A program made the position numbers and the translations under genes. Under the pieces are notes generated by a model, which worked only from the letters and a program-made list of their open reading frames with translations, was not told where the DNA came from and searched no databases. A DNA stretch of 24,250 nucleotides. Source: Arthrobacter sp. Its GTDB lineage: Bacteria > Actinomycetota > Actinomycetes > Actinomycetales > Micrococcaceae. This document shows positions 14,575-22,916 of this stretch, piece by piece. The stretch is taken from the NCBI GenBank assembly GCA_025464925.1, contig JAODMS010000009.1:1-24250 (forward strand), written 5' to 3'. How positions within the stretch are numbered: the first letter of the stretch is position 1; every line of letters starts with the position of its first letter.

Positions 14575-16038
14575 ATGAGTACACAAGATTTGACCCAGTC
14601 GATCATGCGGAAGAAACCCATTGATGACATCGAGGTGGAAAACAAACACAGCGGTCTGTTCAAGAGCCTTGGCCTCTGGCAGCTCACGGCAATCGGCGTC
14701 GGCGGCATTATCGGCGTCGGCATCTTCTCCCTCGCAGGCCTCGTGGCCCACGGCAGCGAGACGGAACCCGGCGTGGGTCCGGCGGTGCTTTTTTCCTTCC
14801 TGATCGCGGGGCTGGCTTCGGCTGCGGCCGCCTTGTCCTACGCGGAATTTGCCGGCATGATCCCGCGGGCGGGCTCGGCCTACACCTACGGATACGTGGC
14901 CCTCGGCGAGGTGATCGGCTGGTTCATCGGCTGGGACCTGCTGCTGGAATACATTGCCATCGTTGCCGTCGTGGCGATCGGCATCTCCGGCTACTTCGGC
15001 GCGTTCCTCTCCGGCATCGGGGTTGACATGCCGCTCTGGATGGCCTCGACGGCGGACGAGGGCAGGGGCGGCATCGTTAATATTCCGGCCATTGTCGTTT
15101 GCCTGATCGTGACCTGGATCCTCTCCCGAGGCACCAAGACCTTCGGCCGCTTCGAGCTGGTGGCCGTGGCCGTCAAGGTCGTCCTGATCCTGTTCATCAT
15201 CGGCCTGGGCATCTTCTACATCAACGCCGAAAACTACAACCCCTTCATGCCCAGCGGAATCGGCCCGGTCTTTGCGGGGGCCGCCACCGTGTTCTTCGCC
15301 GTGTTCGGCTATGACGCCATGAGTACGGCAGCCGAGGAAGCGACCGACGGCAAGAAGCACATGCCCAAGGCCATCCTCCTTTCCCTGGTCATCGCAATGC
15401 TTCTCTATGTGGCGGCGACCCTGGTGCTCACCGGCATGCAGAACTACCGGGACATCGATCCCACGGCCGGGTTCGCCTCCGCCTTCACAGGTGTGGGCCT
15501 GCCCGTGATCGCGACGATCATTTCCGTGTTCGCGGTGCTCTCCATCCTCACCGTGATGCTGACCTTCCTCCTCGGCGTAACCCGGGTCTGGTTCTCGATG
15601 AGCCGCGACGGCCTGCTCCCGGGCTGGTTCTCCAAGACGGACCGTCACGGCACGCCGCAGCGCGTCACCTGGATCGCCGGGATCGCCTCCGCACTGCTGG
15701 CCGGCGTGTTCCCGATCAAGGCCGTGGCCGACCTGACCAACATCGGCATCCTGGCTGCATTCGTGGTCGTCTGCTTGGCGGTGATCGTCTTCCGTTACAA
15801 GAGGCCCGATGCCCCGCGGACCTTCCGCCTGCCCCTGATGCCGCTGGTGCCCGCCTTCGGCGTGCTGTCCTCCTTGTTCCTGATGTTTCAGCTGCACTGG
15901 GAGACCTGGGCCCGCTTCGGCGTCTGGCTGGTCATCGGCTTGATCATCTACTTCGGCTACGGCCGCAGGCATTCCCTGATGAACCCGGACAGCCCTCGGC
16001 ACGAAGAAGCCGTGGAAATGCACCGCCCCGTCGGCTAG
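14575..16038 (+). CDS. APC-family amino-acid permease (cationic amino-acid transporter/YfnA type)
   Basis: This 487-aa protein has about twelve membrane helices. After a hydrophilic start (MSTQDLTQSIMRKKPIDDIE) comes the APC signature in helix 1, IGVGGIIGVGIFSLAGLVAH (about residues 41-60), and then SYAEFAGMIPRAGSAYTYGY and GWFIGWDLLLEYI. FAVFGYDAMSTAAEEA is the usual helix 6 motif. The C-terminus is cytoplasmic. The closest family type is the YfnA/CAT group, which imports amino acids by proton symport. AGGAG lies 6 bases before the ATG. The substrate cannot be read from sequence; proline or a related amino acid is suggested by putA, which follows in the same direction with its own promoter and a look-alike control element. 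A terminator separates the two genes. Confidence 0.9.
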   Translation: MSTQDLTQSIMRKKPIDDIEVENKHSGLFKSLGLWQLTAIGVGGIIGVGIFSLAGLVAHGSETEPGVGPAVLFSFLIAGLASAAAALSYAEFAGMIPRAGSAYTYGYVALGEVIGWFIGWDLLLEYIAIVAVVAIGISGYFGAFLSGIGVDMPLWMASTADEGRGGIVNIPAIVVCLIVTWILSRGTKTFGRFELVAVAVKVVLILFIIGLGIFYINAENYNPFMPSGIGPVFAGAATVFFAVFGYDAMSTAAEEATDGKKHMPKAILLSLVIAMLLYVAATLVLTGMQNYRDIDPTAGFASAFTGVGLPVIATIISVFAVLSILTVMLTFLLGVTRVWFSMSRDGLLPGWFSKTDRHGTPQRVTWIAGIASALLAGVFPIKAVADLTNIGILAAFVVVCLAVIVFRYKRPDAPRTFRLPLMPLVPAFGVLSSLFLMFQLHWETWARFGVWLVIGLIIYFGYGRRHSLMNPDSPRHEEAVEMHRPVG

Positions 16039-16064
16039 CCGCCGTGCCCGGGTCGTTACCAGCC

Positions 16065-16103
16065 CTCGCCGCCTGCCATCCCGGCTGGCGGCGAGAGGTC
16101 TTT
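16065..16103 (+). terminator. Terminator of the permease gene
   Basis: CTCGCCGCC and GGCGGCGAG form a 9-bp perfect stem 26 bases after the permease stop, followed by AGG and TCTTT. It probably ends the permease transcript and leaves putA to its own promoter. Confidence 0.65.
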
Positions 16104-16154
16104 AATGGGCGGTTAAAGCATCGGTTTTGGTAACTAGTACTGCTCGGAAAACAT

Positions 16155-16187
16155 CGCTTTATCTTATGGGAATCGGCGCTCATACTG
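16155..16187 (+). promoter_or_regulatory. putA promoter element shared with the permease
   Basis: It aligns ungapped with 14479-14511 at 24 of 33 positions, keeping CTTTATCT, ATG and CATACTG at the same spacing. The CATACT -10 candidate ends 44 bases before the putA ATG. Nothing else in the 192-base gap between permease and putA looks like a promoter. Confidence 0.55.
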
Positions 16188-16230
16188 ACCTTACGACCAT
16201 CCACATGATGAGAAAGTGCGAGTACCAGCC

Positions 16231-19200
16231 ATGACCAATATTTCAACGGAATCCGGCGTGAACTCCGGCAACGCAGCCGGGAACGCCCCCGTTTGGGACG
16301 GCTCGCCGGTCCTTGAGGCCGCGGCCCTCGCCGAGGACACCATCGGGCTGGTACGCCATTGGCTCGTCGAAGCCGCCAAGGTCCCCGTGGATGCCTCGGC
16401 GGAGCAGCTGGCCGGAGTTCTGAAGGACCCGAACGGCCTCGACTTCACCGTCGGGTTCGTCGACGGCGTTGTCCGCCCCGAGGACCTGCAGGTCGCCGCC
16501 CGCAACCTCGCCGCGCTAGCACCCAAGGTACCGGCCTTCCTGCCCTGGTACATGCGCAGCGCCGTCCGCCTCGGCGGCACCATGGCCCCGGTCTTGCCCC
16601 AGGTGGTCATCCCGGTCGCCCGCCACGTGCTCCGGAAAATGGTCGGACACCTCATTGTCGACGCCACGGACACCAAGCTGGGCCCGGCCATCGCCAAGAT
16701 CCGCAAGGACGGCATCAAGCTGAACGTCAACCTTCTCGGCGAGGCGGTCCGCGGCGAACACGAGGCCTCCCGCCGGCTTGAAGGCACCCACACGCTGCTG
16801 TCCCGCCCCGACGTCCACTACGTCTCGATCAAGGTCTCCTCCACCGTTGCCCCGCATTCCGCCTGGGCCTTCGACGAGGCCGTCGAGCACGTCGTCGAGA
16901 AGCTCACCCCGCTCTTTACCCGCGCCGCCTCCTTCCCCAGGGCGAAGTTCATCAACCTGGACATGGAGGAATACAAGGACCTGGACCTGACCATCGCGGT
17001 CTTCACCCGGCTCCTGGACAAGCCGGAATTCAAGAATCTCGAGGCCGGCATCGTGTTGCAGGCCTACCTTCCGGATGCCCTCGCCGCCATGATCCGCCTG
17101 CAGGACTGGGCCGCTGCCCGCCGAGCTGACGGCGGCGCCGCGATCAAGGTCCGCGTCGTCAAGGGCGCCAACCTGCCGATGGAGCAGGTCGAATCCTCCC
17201 TGCATGACTGGCCGCTCGCCACCTGCGGCACCAAGCAGGAGTCGGACACCAATTACAAGCGCGTTCTCAACTACTCGCTGCACCCGGACCGGATCCGGAA
17301 CATCCGGATCGGCGTCGCGGGCCACAACCTGTTCGACATTGCGTTCGCCTGGCTGCTGGCAAAACAGCGCGGCGTGGAATCCGGCATCGAATTCGAGATG
17401 CTGCTGGGCATGGCCCAGGGTCAGGCCGAAGCCGTCAGACAAGACGTCGGCTCGCTGCTGCTCTACACCCCGGTGGTCCATCCCGCCGAGTTCGACGTCG
17501 CGATCGCCTACCTGATCCGCCGGCTCGAGGAGGGCGCGAGCCAGGACAACTTCATGTCCGCCGTCTTCGAACTCAGCGAGAATGAAACCCTCTTCGAGCG
17601 CGAGAAGCAGCGATTCCTCGCCTCCCTCGCCAAGCTCGACGACACGGTCCCGCCGCCCAACCGCCAGCAGAACCGCAGCCTCCCGGCCGAACCGTTGCCG
17701 GACGACTCCTTCGAGAACACCCCGGACACCGACCCCTCGTTGCCGGCCAACCGGAACTGGGGCCGCGCCATCCTGGGCCGCGTTCCAACTTCCACCCTCG
17801 GCAACGCCGCGGTGGAGGCGGCAACTATCGACGACGAGCAGACGCTTAACACCGTGATCGAAACCGCGGTGGCAAGCGGCAAGGCCTGGGGCTCCCTCTC
17901 CGGCGCCGAGCGCGCCGAAATCCTGCACCGCGCCGGCGACATGCTGGAATTCCGCCGCGCGGACCTGCTCGAAGTTATGGCCAGTGAAACCGGCAAGACC
18001 ATCGACCAGGGCGATCCCGAGGTCAGCGAGGCCGTTGACTTCGCACACTATTACGCCGAGTCGGCCCGCAAGCTCGACGACGTTGACGGTGCCACCTTCG
18101 TCCCGGCGAAACTCACCGTAGTGACCCCGCCGTGGAACTTCCCGGTCGCCATCCCGGCCGGTTCCACGCTCGCAGCCCTGGCCGCCGGCTCCGCCGTGGT
18201 GATCAAGCCCGCCAAGCAGGCCCGCCGCAGCGGCGCCGTGATGATCGAGGCCCTATGGGAGGCCGGCGTCCCGCGGGACGTCCTCACCATGGTCCAACTG
18301 GGCGAGCGTGAACTCGGCCAGCAGCTGATTTCCCATCCCGCGGTGGACCGGGTCATCCTCACCGGCGGCTACGAGACCGCCGAACTGTTCCGCACCTTCC
18401 GCAAGGACCTGCCGCTCCTGGCCGAAACGAGCGGCAAGAACGCCATCATCGTCACCCCGAGCGCCGACCTGGATCTCGCGGCCAAGGACGTGGCCTACTC
18501 CGCGTTCGGCCACGCCGGCCAGAAATGCTCCGCCGCCTCCCTGGTGATCCTGGTGGGATCCGTGGCCAAGTCCAAGCGCTTCCACAACCAGCTCATCGAC
18601 GCCGTCACCTCCCTGAAGGTCGGCTACCCCGAGGACCCTGCCAGCCAGATGGGCCCGATCATTGAACCCGCGACCGGCAAGCTCCTCGACGCGCTGACCA
18701 CCCTCGGTGAAGGCGAGAACTGGGCCGTGGAACCCCGCAGGCTGGATACGACCGGCAGGCTCTGGAGCCCCGGCGTCCGCTACGGCGTGCGCCGCGGATC
18801 CTACTTCCACCTCACCGAATTCTTCGGCCCCGTGCTTGGCGTCATGACCGCTGACACCCTGGAGGAGGCCGTCGCCATCCAGAACCAGATCGACTACGGC
18901 CTCACCTCGGGCTTGCACTCCCTGGACACGGAGGAACTGGGAATCTGGCTGGACTCGGTCCAGGCCGGCAACCTCTACGTCAACCGCGGCATCACCGGTG
19001 CGATCGTGCAGCGCCAGCCCTTCGGCGGCTGGAAGAAGTCCGCCGTCGGCGCCGGGACCAAGGCCGGCGGACCCAATTACCTCACCGGGCTCGGCGAGTG
19101 GGTCAGCAGGGCAAGCACCGCGCGTGCACAGGGCGGGGCCGCGGCAACACCCACGCACTCCGGCGTCCGCCAGCTCGAGAGTGCGGCCAAGGAATTCCTG

Positions 19201-19770
19201 ACCGCTGCCGAGCTCGAGCCGCTCCAGCGTGCCCTGGCATCGGACGCCCTCGCCTGGGCCGCCGAGTTCGGCACTGCCAAGGACGTCTCCGGGCTGAGCG
19301 CCGAACGCAACATCTTCCGCTACCGTCCGCTGCCCGTGACGGTCCGCCTCTCCGAAGGCGAACCTTCCGAAGAAAGGGCCTTGGCTGCTCTGGTCCGCAC
19401 CGTTGCTGCCGGTATCCTCGCCGGCTCGGCGCTGACGGTTTCCACCGCCGTCGAACTGCCCGCCCGGCTCCGCGCCGTCCTGTCCGGCCTGGGCGTCGGC
19501 GTCACCGTGGAGAACGACGCGGACTGGCTCGCGGCCATCGGAAGCCTGGCCCAGGCAGGCAAACTGTCCGGCGCCCGGATCCGCCTGATCGGCGGGAGCG
19601 CAACGGCCCTGGCCGAAGCCACCGGCGGACGCCCGGACCTGGCCGTGTACTCCCACCCGGTCACGGAAGCCGGACGCGTAGAACTGCTGCCGTTCCTGCA
19701 CGAGCAGGCTGTCAGCATTACCGCCCACCGCTTCGGCACCGCGAACCATCTCTCGGACGGGCTGATTTAG
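16231..19770 (+). CDS. putA: Bifunctional proline dehydrogenase / L-glutamate-gamma-semialdehyde dehydrogenase
   Basis: This 1179-aa enzyme oxidises proline to pyrroline-5-carboxylate (FAD) and then to glutamate (NAD). The PRODH barrel (about residues 130-450) shows LNVNLLGEAVRGEHEASRRL, NLDMEEY, LQAYLPDAL and VRVVKGANLPMEQ. The aldehyde dehydrogenase domain (about 510-955) has PPWNFPVAIPAG, the catalytic Glu in LAETSGKNA (E732) and the catalytic Cys in GHAGQKCSAAS (C766). About 215 further residues form the ALDH-like C-terminal domain found in long PutA proteins, ending ITAHRFGTANHLSDGLI. There is no ribbon-helix-helix domain, so it does not act as its own repressor; control is more likely by the nearby LysR protein through the shared upstream element. 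The start could also be GTG at 16216; I prefer ATG at 16231 although neither has a strong ribosome site. Confidence 0.95.
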   Translation: MTNISTESGVNSGNAAGNAPVWDGSPVLEAAALAEDTIGLVRHWLVEAAKVPVDASAEQLAGVLKDPNGLDFTVGFVDGVVRPEDLQVAARNLAALAPKVPAFLPWYMRSAVRLGGTMAPVLPQVVIPVARHVLRKMVGHLIVDATDTKLGPAIAKIRKDGIKLNVNLLGEAVRGEHEASRRLEGTHTLLSRPDVHYVSIKVSSTVAPHSAWAFDEAVEHVVEKLTPLFTRAASFPRAKFINLDMEEYKDLDLTIAVFTRLLDKPEFKNLEAGIVLQAYLPDALAAMIRLQDWAAARRADGGAAIKVRVVKGANLPMEQVESSLHDWPLATCGTKQESDTNYKRVLNYSLHPDRIRNIRIGVAGHNLFDIAFAWLLAKQRGVESGIEFEMLLGMAQGQAEAVRQDVGSLLLYTPVVHPAEFDVAIAYLIRRLEEGASQDNFMSAVFELSENETLFEREKQRFLASLAKLDDTVPPPNRQQNRSLPAEPLPDDSFENTPDTDPSLPANRNWGRAILGRVPTSTLGNAAVEAATIDDEQTLNTVIETAVASGKAWGSLSGAERAEILHRAGDMLEFRRADLLEVMASETGKTIDQGDPEVSEAVDFAHYYAESARKLDDVDGATFVPAKLTVVTPPWNFPVAIPAGSTLAALAAGSAVVIKPAKQARRSGAVMIEALWEAGVPRDVLTMVQLGERELGQQLISHPAVDRVILTGGYETAELFRTFRKDLPLLAETSGKNAIIVTPSADLDLAAKDVAYSAFGHAGQKCSAASLVILVGSVAKSKRFHNQLIDAVTSLKVGYPEDPASQMGPIIEPATGKLLDALTTLGEGENWAVEPRRLDTTGRLWSPGVRYGVRRGSYFHLTEFFGPVLGVMTADTLEEAVAIQNQIDYGLTSGLHSLDTEELGIWLDSVQAGNLYVNRGITGAIVQRQPFGGWKKSAVGAGTKAGGPNYLTGLGEWVSRASTARAQGGAAATPTHSGVRQLESAAKEFLTAAELEPLQRALASDALAWAAEFGTAKDVSGLSAERNIFRYRPLPVTVRLSEGEPSEERALAALVRTVAAGILAGSALTVSTAVELPARLRAVLSGLGVGVTVENDADWLAAIGSLAQAGKLSGARIRLIGGSATALAEATGGRPDLAVYSHPVTEAGRVELLPFLHEQAVSITAHRFGTANHLSDGLI

Positions 19771-19800
19771 GGACCTGCCCCTGACCCCGGCGGACAATAC

Positions 19801-19845
19801 AGCCGCCGGGCGGGCATCTTCGGGTGGCCGCCCGGCGGCTTTTTG
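19801..19845 (+). terminator. Strong intrinsic terminator of putA
   Basis: AGCCGCCGGGCGG and CCGCCCGGCGGCT form a perfect 13-bp stem around a 14-base loop, with TTTTT directly after. It begins 31 bases after the putA stop. Confidence 0.9.
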
Positions 19846-19903
19846 TCAGGCCGGATTCCGTCGGGCCGTCCGATGGCTGAAGCGGCGCCTGCCGGGAACC
19901 GGC

Positions 19904-20272
19904 TCAGCCGAAGTACCAGCCGGGCGGCACCCAGGAGACGGGCACGGCATGGGCGGAAAAGTCATCGCAACCGGAACAGAAATAGGTGACTTCGCCCAGT
20001 TTGCTGACGGACCCGTCCCGCCGGTGCATGGCAGGAACAAAAGTCTCCAGATAGAGAAATTCATCTGTGCCACAGCGCTCGCAGTACGGATTCCCGACGT
20101 AATCGGCCTCCGCCAGGGCCGCGCGGTGTGGCTCGCGTCGGCCGCGGCCGGGATGCTGAGCCGGACTGTGCTGGGCTGGGGCGCCCCGATGCGTGCCGGG
20201 CACGAGGGGACGCATCGGGGTGGCATGGACTGCCGAGGCGGGAAGCTGGGGTTTGTTCGTGGCTGGCGTCAT
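19904..20272 (-). CDS. Small zinc-ribbon protein of unknown function
   Basis: The 122-aa protein has a disordered Pro/His/Arg-rich first half (TPATNKPQLPAS, then HRGAPAQHSPAQHPGRGRR) and a compact C-terminal domain. In that domain CERCG and CSGCDD are about 32 residues apart, a two-knuckle zinc ribbon, followed by the aromatic end VSWVPPGWYFG. I chose the ATG at 20272, which has AGG 6 bases upstream; the frame also allows a TTG start at 20323. The folded half looks conserved in type and the linker variable. A role in nucleic-acid or protein binding is possible but not shown. It lies between the putA terminator and a second LysR gene, all on the minus strand except putA, with no clear functional link. 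Confidence 0.7.
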   Translation of the reverse strand: MTPATNKPQLPASAVHATPMRPLVPGTHRGAPAQHSPAQHPGRGRREPHRAALAEADYVGNPYCERCGTDEFLYLETFVPAMHRRDGSVSKLGEVTYFCSGCDDFSAHAVPVSWVPPGWYFG

Positions 20273-20419
20273 CGTCGGCCTATCCTGAACGCTGTCGGTG
20301 CACTCGCCGCAGGGCATCAACAAGGAGCAGCGTTCGTTGTCGAATCGCTGTCATGGGCCTCTGCTTGACCCCAGACACAGTCAGGATAGATCAAGTACTA
20401 GCGGCGTTCAATGGCGGCC

Positions 20420-21274
20420 TCAGGCGGAGCGCTGCAGGGTGCGGCCCACGATGGCCTGGGTGAGCGCCTCAATCACCTCGGCGTTGGCGAGCGGATTCCG
20501 GATCAGGGTGAAGTCGACGTCGCCGACGAACGGGAGGTCGAACCGCCTGGTGATGATCTTAAGATCGTCGGGGACCAGGGAGGACGGCATCACAGCGACG
20601 CCGATTCCCGCCCTCACGGCAGCCAGCGCCCCGCTGATTTGCCGGGTGGTGCAGGTGATGCGCCAGGTCCTCCCGCTGGATTCGAGGGCGTCAATGGCCA
20701 GCTTCCGGCTGAGGCTCGGCGAGGGATAGGCGATGAGGGGCACAGGATCGCCCTGGTCCAGCGCAGTCTGCTCCAGGCCCACCCAGGCGAAAGAATCGTG
20801 CCGGACGACGGTGCCGGCCTTGGCTCCCGCGACCCACTTGACGAAGATCAGGTCCAACTGGCCAGCGGTCAGGCGTTTGTACAGCTGGTCGCTTTGCCCC
20901 ACCGTCAGTTCGAGGTTGATCTGGGGGTAGATTTGGCGGAACTCCCGGAGGATGCGTGGAAGCCCTGTGATGGCGAGATCGTCTGCCGTGCCGAAGCGCA
21001 GCCGGCCGCGCATCGCCGATCCGGAGAAGTAACGGGAGGCATCATCATGGGCGGACAGGATACTGCGGGCAAACCCGGCCATGGCGTCCCCGTTGTCGGT
21101 CAGCCGCACGTCCCGGGTGTCCCGTGCCACCAGGACCCGCTTCGCGGCGGCCTCCAGCTTGCGCACGTGCTGGCTGACCGTCGGCTGCGCCAGGCCCAGC
21201 CGTTCCGCGGCCTTGGTGAAGCTCAGTGTTTCAGCCACGGCCAGAAAGGATCGCAGCTGGGCGGGTTCAAACAT
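20420..21274 (-). CDS. LysR-family transcriptional regulator, divergent from the MFS exporter
   Basis: The protein is 284 aa from the ATG at 21274, which has CTCCT on the plus strand (AGGAG on the coding strand) 5 bases upstream; the longer frame to 21352 adds a Arg-rich stretch without family match. The helix-turn-helix reads FLAVAETLSFTKAAERLGLA and QPTVSQHVRKLEAAAKRVLV, a textbook LysR N-terminus. The effector domain begins GRLRFGTADDLAITGLPRIL and includes LDLIFVKWVAGAKAG and AVRAGIGVAVMPSSLV. It is divergent from an MFS transporter with a small palindrome in the 139-base gap, so it probably controls that exporter. The effector is unknown. Confidence 0.92.
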   Translation of the reverse strand: MFEPAQLRSFLAVAETLSFTKAAERLGLAQPTVSQHVRKLEAAAKRVLVARDTRDVRLTDNGDAMAGFARSILSAHDDASRYFSGSAMRGRLRFGTADDLAITGLPRILREFRQIYPQINLELTVGQSDQLYKRLTAGQLDLIFVKWVAGAKAGTVVRHDSFAWVGLEQTALDQGDPVPLIAYPSPSLSRKLAIDALESSGRTWRITCTTRQISGALAAVRAGIGVAVMPSSLVPDDLKIITRRFDLPFVGDVDFTLIRNPLANAEVIEALTQAIVGRTLQRSA

Positions 21275-21304
21275 GCGGTCTCCTGAGCTGCGGCGTTCTC
21301 GCGC

Positions 21305-21323
21305 CGCATTGCGTTTCGTAATG
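21305..21323. promoter_or_regulatory. Candidate LysR box between regulator and MFS gene
   Basis: GCATT and AATGC are separated by nine bases, giving ATT-N9-AAT, which fits the T-N11-A pattern of LysR sites. Related TAATGCG and TTATGCG copies follow within 15 bases, possibly a second, activation site. Confidence 0.45.
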
Positions 21324-21413
21324 CGAGTTATGCGGTGAATAAGCTTCCACAATCTGTTGCGGCCAGCCTAGCGTTAAGGCATCCCCGCTCACCCGCTCCT
21401 TTGAGGACTTTCT

Positions 21414-22916
21414 GTGGCATCCCCTCCGCCGTTAGAGGCCAACGTAACTGCACTGCCGGACACCAACACCGCGCCCATCGCCGTCGTCAGCCAGCGGATC
21501 CCATGGCGCCACACCTTCATCTCGCTGAAAGTCCGCAATTTTCGCATCTTCGCGATCGGCCACTTTATCGCGGTGATCGCCATCTGGATGCAGCGGATTG
21601 CCCAGGACTGGCTGGTACTCCAGCTCTCCGGTTCCGTCACCGCCGTCGGGATCACGGTGGCGCTGCAATTCCTGCCCTCGCTGTTCCTGGGCCCGTGGGC
21701 GGGCATGATGGCGGACCGCTTCGCTAAGCGGAAGATCCTGATGCTGTGCCAGTCGGTGGCAGCCGTGCTGGCTGCCATCCTCGCGGTGCTGGCGCTGAGC
21801 CAGCGGATCGAGGTCTGGCACGTGTACGTGATCGCCCTGGCGCTGGGCCTGGTCACCGTGCTGGACCAACCCGCGCGGCAGGTCTTCGTCAACGAACTCG
21901 TCGGCCCGGCCTACCTCCGTAATGCCATCAGCGTGAACTCCACGACCTTCCAGCTTGGCGGCCTGATCGGGCCCGCGCTCGCCGGCCTGCTGCTCACCAC
22001 GGTGGGCGCGGGCTGGGCCTTCGCCGCCAACGCCGTGGCGTGCTGCTCCACCGTCGCCATGCTCCTGACCCTGCGCAAGGACCAGCTGCATATCAGCGCC
22101 CCGGCGCCCAAGCGCAAGGGCATGCTGCGGGAAGGGCTGAACTACGCCCTGAGTAAACCAACCATCTATTGGCCGTGGCTGATGGCCGGGTTCATCGCCG
22201 TGTTCGCGATGAGCCTGCCGGTGCTGCTGGCGGCCTTCGCGGACAACGTCTACGACGTCGGCGCCGGCGGCTACGGCCTGTTGAACGCGCTGGTGGCACT
22301 CGGGGCGCTGGCCGGGGCCATCACCTCCGCGCGCCGGCGGGAACTGAGGCTTCGCACGGTGATGCTGGGGGCGGGAATGTACGGGCTGATGCTCTGCCTC
22401 GCCTCGCTGGCGCCCTCCATGGTGTGGTTCGGGGCGGCGATGGTGCTGGCCGGGTTCTGGTGCCTGATGTTCCTGACCGCCGCCAACCAGCTGGTCCAGA
22501 TCAGCTCCAATATGGCCATCCGCGGGCGTGTGATGAGCCTGTACATCATGGTGCTGATCGGCGGGCAGGCGATTGGCGGGCCGATGATCGGCTGGCTGGC
22601 CGAGCATCTGCATCCGCACACGGCCATCCTTGTCTCCGGCGGGGTGCCGGCACTGGCCGCGGCGACGGTCGCCGTCGTGCTGGCACGTCGCGGCCAGCTC
22701 ATGCTCAAGGTGGACGTGAAGGACCGGCGGCGGCTCGTGAAGATTGTCCGCAAGGATGCCGGCCGGGGGACGGACGGAGCCAGGGCGGGCAGCCCGCGGC
22801 CGCCACACTCTAGCTGTTCCGCACGAAAAAAGGACAGCCGCCACGTGGATCCACACAGCGGCTGCCCTTTTTATGGAGCGGAAACCCGGGAGAATGACCC
22901 GGGGCGGAACCGTTAG
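21414..22916 (+). CDS. MFS transporter (MFS_3/DHA3 type), C-terminal end doubtful
   Basis: The frame encodes 500 aa with about twelve membrane helices. It starts at GTG (MASPPPLEANV) with GAGGA 6 bases upstream. Family marks are LKVRNFRIFAIGHFIAVIAI in helix 1, IWMQRIAQDWLVLQLSG, GPWAGMMADRFAKRKILM (the loop 2-3 motif) and DQPARQVFVNELVGPAYLRNA. These fit the MFS_3/EntS-like exporters, so efflux of a small molecule is likely; the substrate is unknown. After VKDRRRLVKIVRKDAGRG (near residue 450) the frame becomes hydrophilic and Ser/Arg/Cys-rich, reads through a strong terminator and overlaps the opposite gene by 4 bases. A one-base slip at the G5 run 22765-22769 would end the protein at TAG 22811-22813 instead. 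The first 445 residues are secure. Confidence 0.85.
   Translation: MASPPPLEANVTALPDTNTAPIAVVSQRIPWRHTFISLKVRNFRIFAIGHFIAVIAIWMQRIAQDWLVLQLSGSVTAVGITVALQFLPSLFLGPWAGMMADRFAKRKILMLCQSVAAVLAAILAVLALSQRIEVWHVYVIALALGLVTVLDQPARQVFVNELVGPAYLRNAISVNSTTFQLGGLIGPALAGLLLTTVGAGWAFAANAVACCSTVAMLLTLRKDQLHISAPAPKRKGMLREGLNYALSKPTIYWPWLMAGFIAVFAMSLPVLLAAFADNVYDVGAGGYGLLNALVALGALAGAITSARRRELRLRTVMLGAGMYGLMLCLASLAPSMVWFGAAMVLAGFWCLMFLTAANQLVQISSNMAIRGRVMSLYIMVLIGGQAIGGPMIGWLAEHLHPHTAILVSGGVPALAAATVAVVLARRGQLMLKVDVKDRRRLVKIVRKDAGRGTDGARAGSPRPPHSSCSARKKDSRHVDPHSGCPFYGAETRENDPGRNR
22826..22872. terminator. Bidirectional intrinsic terminator
   Basis: AAAAAGGACAGCCGC pairs with GCGGCTGCCCTTTTT, a long stem with one A-C mismatch and an inner GTGGATCCAC palindrome in the loop. 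It has T-runs on both strands, suiting the convergent MFS and dehydrogenase genes. Confidence 0.88.

Noticed and set aside
14554..16023. 489-codon minus-strand frame opposite the APC permease
   Set aside because: Its His/Asp/Gly/Glu-rich translation is the usual shadow of a hydrophobic gene; the plus strand has the full APC signature and a ribosome site.
18253..19797. 514-codon minus-strand frame opposite the end of putA
   Set aside because: Shadow of the putA aldehyde dehydrogenase region, whose catalytic residues are intact on the plus strand.
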